Made by a program: the position numbers and the translations under genes
Notes under the pieces: generated by a model
What the model saw: only the letters and a program-made list of their open reading frames with translations
The model's database searches: none
What the model was told of the DNA's origin: nothing
Origin: Bruticola sp004554425
GTDB taxonomy: Bacteria > Vulcanimicrobiota > Xenobia > Xenobiales > Xenobiaceae
NCBI GenBank assembly: GCA_958366945.1
Contig: CATXCY010000060.1
Location: forward strand, 1-8,826
Length of the DNA stretch: 8,826 bases
Direction: 5' to 3'
Shown here: piece after piece, positions 7,447 to 8,826 of the stretch
How the letters are laid out: each line of letters starts with the position of its first letter
Position numbering within the stretch: the stretch's first letter is position 1

Positions 7447-8703
7447 GTGAACGCGAAAATAGCGCTTATGGCAAACGAGACGATATTAGTTGTTGATGAT
7501 GAACAATTTAACCGAGATATGCTTTCGCGCCGTTTAAAGCGTGAAGGTTATGATACTTTTACTGCTTCCGGCGGACGTGAAGCGATCACTATGGTCAAAG
7601 CTTTAGGGCGCATAGATATGGTTCTTTTAGACATAATGATGCCGGAAATGGACGGTTTTGCGACGCTCAAAGAGTTGCGCGATGAATATTCCGATCAAGA
7701 ATTACCTATCATTATGCTGACAGCTATAGGGGATAGTGACAGTATCGTTAAGGCTTTGAATATGGGAGCTAGCGATTATGTTACTAAACCTGTTAATTTA
7801 GAAGTACTTAAAGCCAGAATGCAAAGTCGCTTTGCTAAAAGAAAAGTCACTCAAGGCGTTGGTAATGTTGTTACTGTTGATGTAGGCTCGAAACTTGGTA
7901 CTTACTTATTGAAAAGTGAACTTGGTAAAGGCGCCACTTCGACAGTTTATTTGGCCGAAGATGCTCGCTTAAATCGTCAGGCCGCTATTAAAGTGTTGAA
8001 GCCTGAATTTTGCGAAGATGAAGAGGCTTTAGGGCGTTTTGTGCAAGAAGCCAAGACTGTGGCTAGTATCGACCATCCCGGTGTAGTAGGAATATACGAA
8101 ATAGCCCATAAGCCTTGTCACTATTTGGCCATGGAATATCTTCAGGGAACTAACATGGCTTCTTTTGTGGGCATTGAGCCTTTGGATATAAAAACCGCTG
8201 TCGATTACGCTTGGCAAATTGCTGACATTCTGACGGCTGTGCATGAAAAAAATATTATCCATCGCGATTTAAAGCCGCAAAATTTAATTGTCGATGGAGA
8301 GGGGCGCCTCCATTTAATGGATTTTGGCACTGCTAAACTTACTAATAAAGAGAGCAATTTGACTAAAGCTGGTACGGTTTTGGGTACTCCTCGTTATATG
8401 GCTCCAGAGCAATTGGAGCCTAAGTTGGGTGAAATAGGCGAATATACCGATTTATTCCCTCTGGGCCTGATGATTTATGAGATGATCGCCGGTAGACCGG
8501 CTATTCAAGGAGACAGCTTTCATTCAATTTTTTATGAATTGCTTTTTCGCCAGCCTAGCAGCTTAGTAGATGTGAATCCTGCTGTGCCAATTGCTTTGGA
8601 ACAATTATGTACACGTTTGCAAGCTACTAAAGCAACTGATAGGCCGCAGACTGCTGCCGAAGTCAGAGATGAATTGTACGATATTAAGCAAACACTGTCA
8701 TAG
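7447..8703 (+). CDS. Response-regulator receiver fused to Hanks-type Ser/Thr protein kinase
   Basis: This is a 418-aa soluble protein. Residues about 12-128 form a CheY-like receiver: acidic pair Asp17-Asp18, phospho-acceptor Asp62 in L-L-D-I-M-M-P, Thr92 in M-L-T-A, and Lys114 in T-K-P. A short linker leads to a full eukaryotic-like kinase at about 150-415: glycine loop G-K-G-A-T-S-T-V (160-167), Lys182 in A-I-K-V-L, H-R-D-L-K-P-Q-N (272-279), D-F-G (292-294), A-P-E (319-321), Asp335 and a late conserved Arg in D-R-P. All catalytic residues are intact, so both domains should be active. There is no membrane helix and no DNA-binding domain, so the output is probably phosphorylation of Ser/Thr targets controlled by the receiver. 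It is divergent from the histidine kinase, its likely phosphodonor. The GTG at 7447 has only a weak AGG site; an ATG at 7468 (giving M-A-N-E-T-I-L-V-V-D-D) is an equally good start. Confidence 0.93.
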   Translation: MNAKIALMANETILVVDDEQFNRDMLSRRLKREGYDTFTASGGREAITMVKALGRIDMVLLDIMMPEMDGFATLKELRDEYSDQELPIIMLTAIGDSDSIVKALNMGASDYVTKPVNLEVLKARMQSRFAKRKVTQGVGNVVTVDVGSKLGTYLLKSELGKGATSTVYLAEDARLNRQAAIKVLKPEFCEDEEALGRFVQEAKTVASIDHPGVVGIYEIAHKPCHYLAMEYLQGTNMASFVGIEPLDIKTAVDYAWQIADILTAVHEKNIIHRDLKPQNLIVDGEGRLHLMDFGTAKLTNKESNLTKAGTVLGTPRYMAPEQLEPKLGEIGEYTDLFPLGLMIYEMIAGRPAIQGDSFHSIFYELLFRQPSSLVDVNPAVPIALEQLCTRLQATKATDRPQTAAEVRDELYDIKQTLS

Positions 8704-8730
8704 TAATTTTGCTTATCATTGACAAATTAA

Positions 8731-8770
8731 AAGCGCTGCTCTATTTATTCACAAATAAGGTGCAGCGCTT
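8731..8770. terminator. Intrinsic terminator, probably bidirectional
   Basis: AAGCGCTGC (8731-8739) and GCAGCGCTT (8762-8770) pair perfectly, and the 22-base interval can extend the structure with an inner TTATT/AATAA stem (8745-8749 with 8754-8758). On the plus strand CTTTTAT follows the stem. On the minus strand the stem is followed by TTTTAATTTG, so it could also end transcription from the right. It lies 28 bases after the receiver-kinase stop and is its natural terminator. Confidence 0.8.
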
Positions 8771-8796
8771 CTTTTATAAGATACCCAGCCAGAAAA

Positions 8797-8818
8797 CCCA
8801 CGGTCTTTAGACCGTGGG
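8797..8818. repeat. Perfect 9-bp hairpin at the right edge (terminator or IS200/IS605-type end)
   Basis: CCCACGGTC (8797-8805) and GACCGTGGG (8810-8818) pair perfectly around a TTTA loop. Read on the minus strand, the stem is followed at once by TTTTCT, which fits a terminator for a minus-strand gene lying beyond the window. The GC-rich stem and small loop also resemble the subterminal hairpins of IS200/IS605-family elements and their TnpB-associated RNAs. No transposase coding is visible inside the window, so any element would lie mainly to the right. The hairpin itself is certain; its role is not. Confidence 0.7.
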
Positions 8819-8826
8819 ATGAATGG

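Overview
The window is bacterial and fairly AT-rich. It uses the standard code (TAA, TAG and TGA stops) and mixes ATG, GTG and TTG starts. Nothing in it fixes the phylum. The envelope-glycan genes and the large periplasmic-type sensor domain fit a bacterium with a complex surface, but I do not commit to a lineage. I see no rRNA, tRNA, CRISPR array or intact transposase gene.

Layout from left to right. (1) The 3' part of a plus-strand gene whose real start lies before base 1. It encodes a zinc-ribbon protein with about three helical (TPR-like) repeats and two C-terminal membrane helices. (2) A 433-base stretch (884-1316) with one plausible small minus-strand gene of 80 codons, a perfect 9-bp inverted repeat inside it, and the leader of the next operon. 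(3) A three-gene plus-strand glycan cassette (1317-5035): a small monotopic phosphosugar transferase (PglC/WcaJ type), a DegT/DnrJ/EryC1/StrS PLP aminotransferase (PglE type), and a membrane-anchored nucleotide-sugar 4,6-dehydratase (PglF/CapD/WbpM type). (4) A minus-strand membrane histidine kinase (5046-7343) whose stop lies 10 bases from the end of the cassette. (5) A divergently transcribed plus-strand gene (7447-8703) encoding a receiver domain fused to a Hanks-type Ser/Thr kinase. (6) A strong, probably bidirectional terminator (8731-8770), then a second, unrelated perfect hairpin at the right edge (8797-8818).

How the genes fit together (inference from families and context). The dehydratase would make a UDP-4-keto-6-deoxy-HexNAc. 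The aminotransferase would convert it to the 4-amino sugar. The transferase would load a phospho-sugar onto undecaprenyl phosphate at the inner membrane to start a glycan. The N-acetyltransferase that would complete a diacetylbacillosamine-type route is not in the window. The histidine kinase and the receiver-Ser/Thr-kinase fusion form a likely signalling pair. An outside signal sensed by the Cache-like domain would pass by His-to-Asp transfer to the receiver, and the output would be protein Ser/Thr phosphorylation rather than DNA binding. That pair is the most interesting content of the window. No sequence feature directly ties it to the glycan cassette beyond adjacency.
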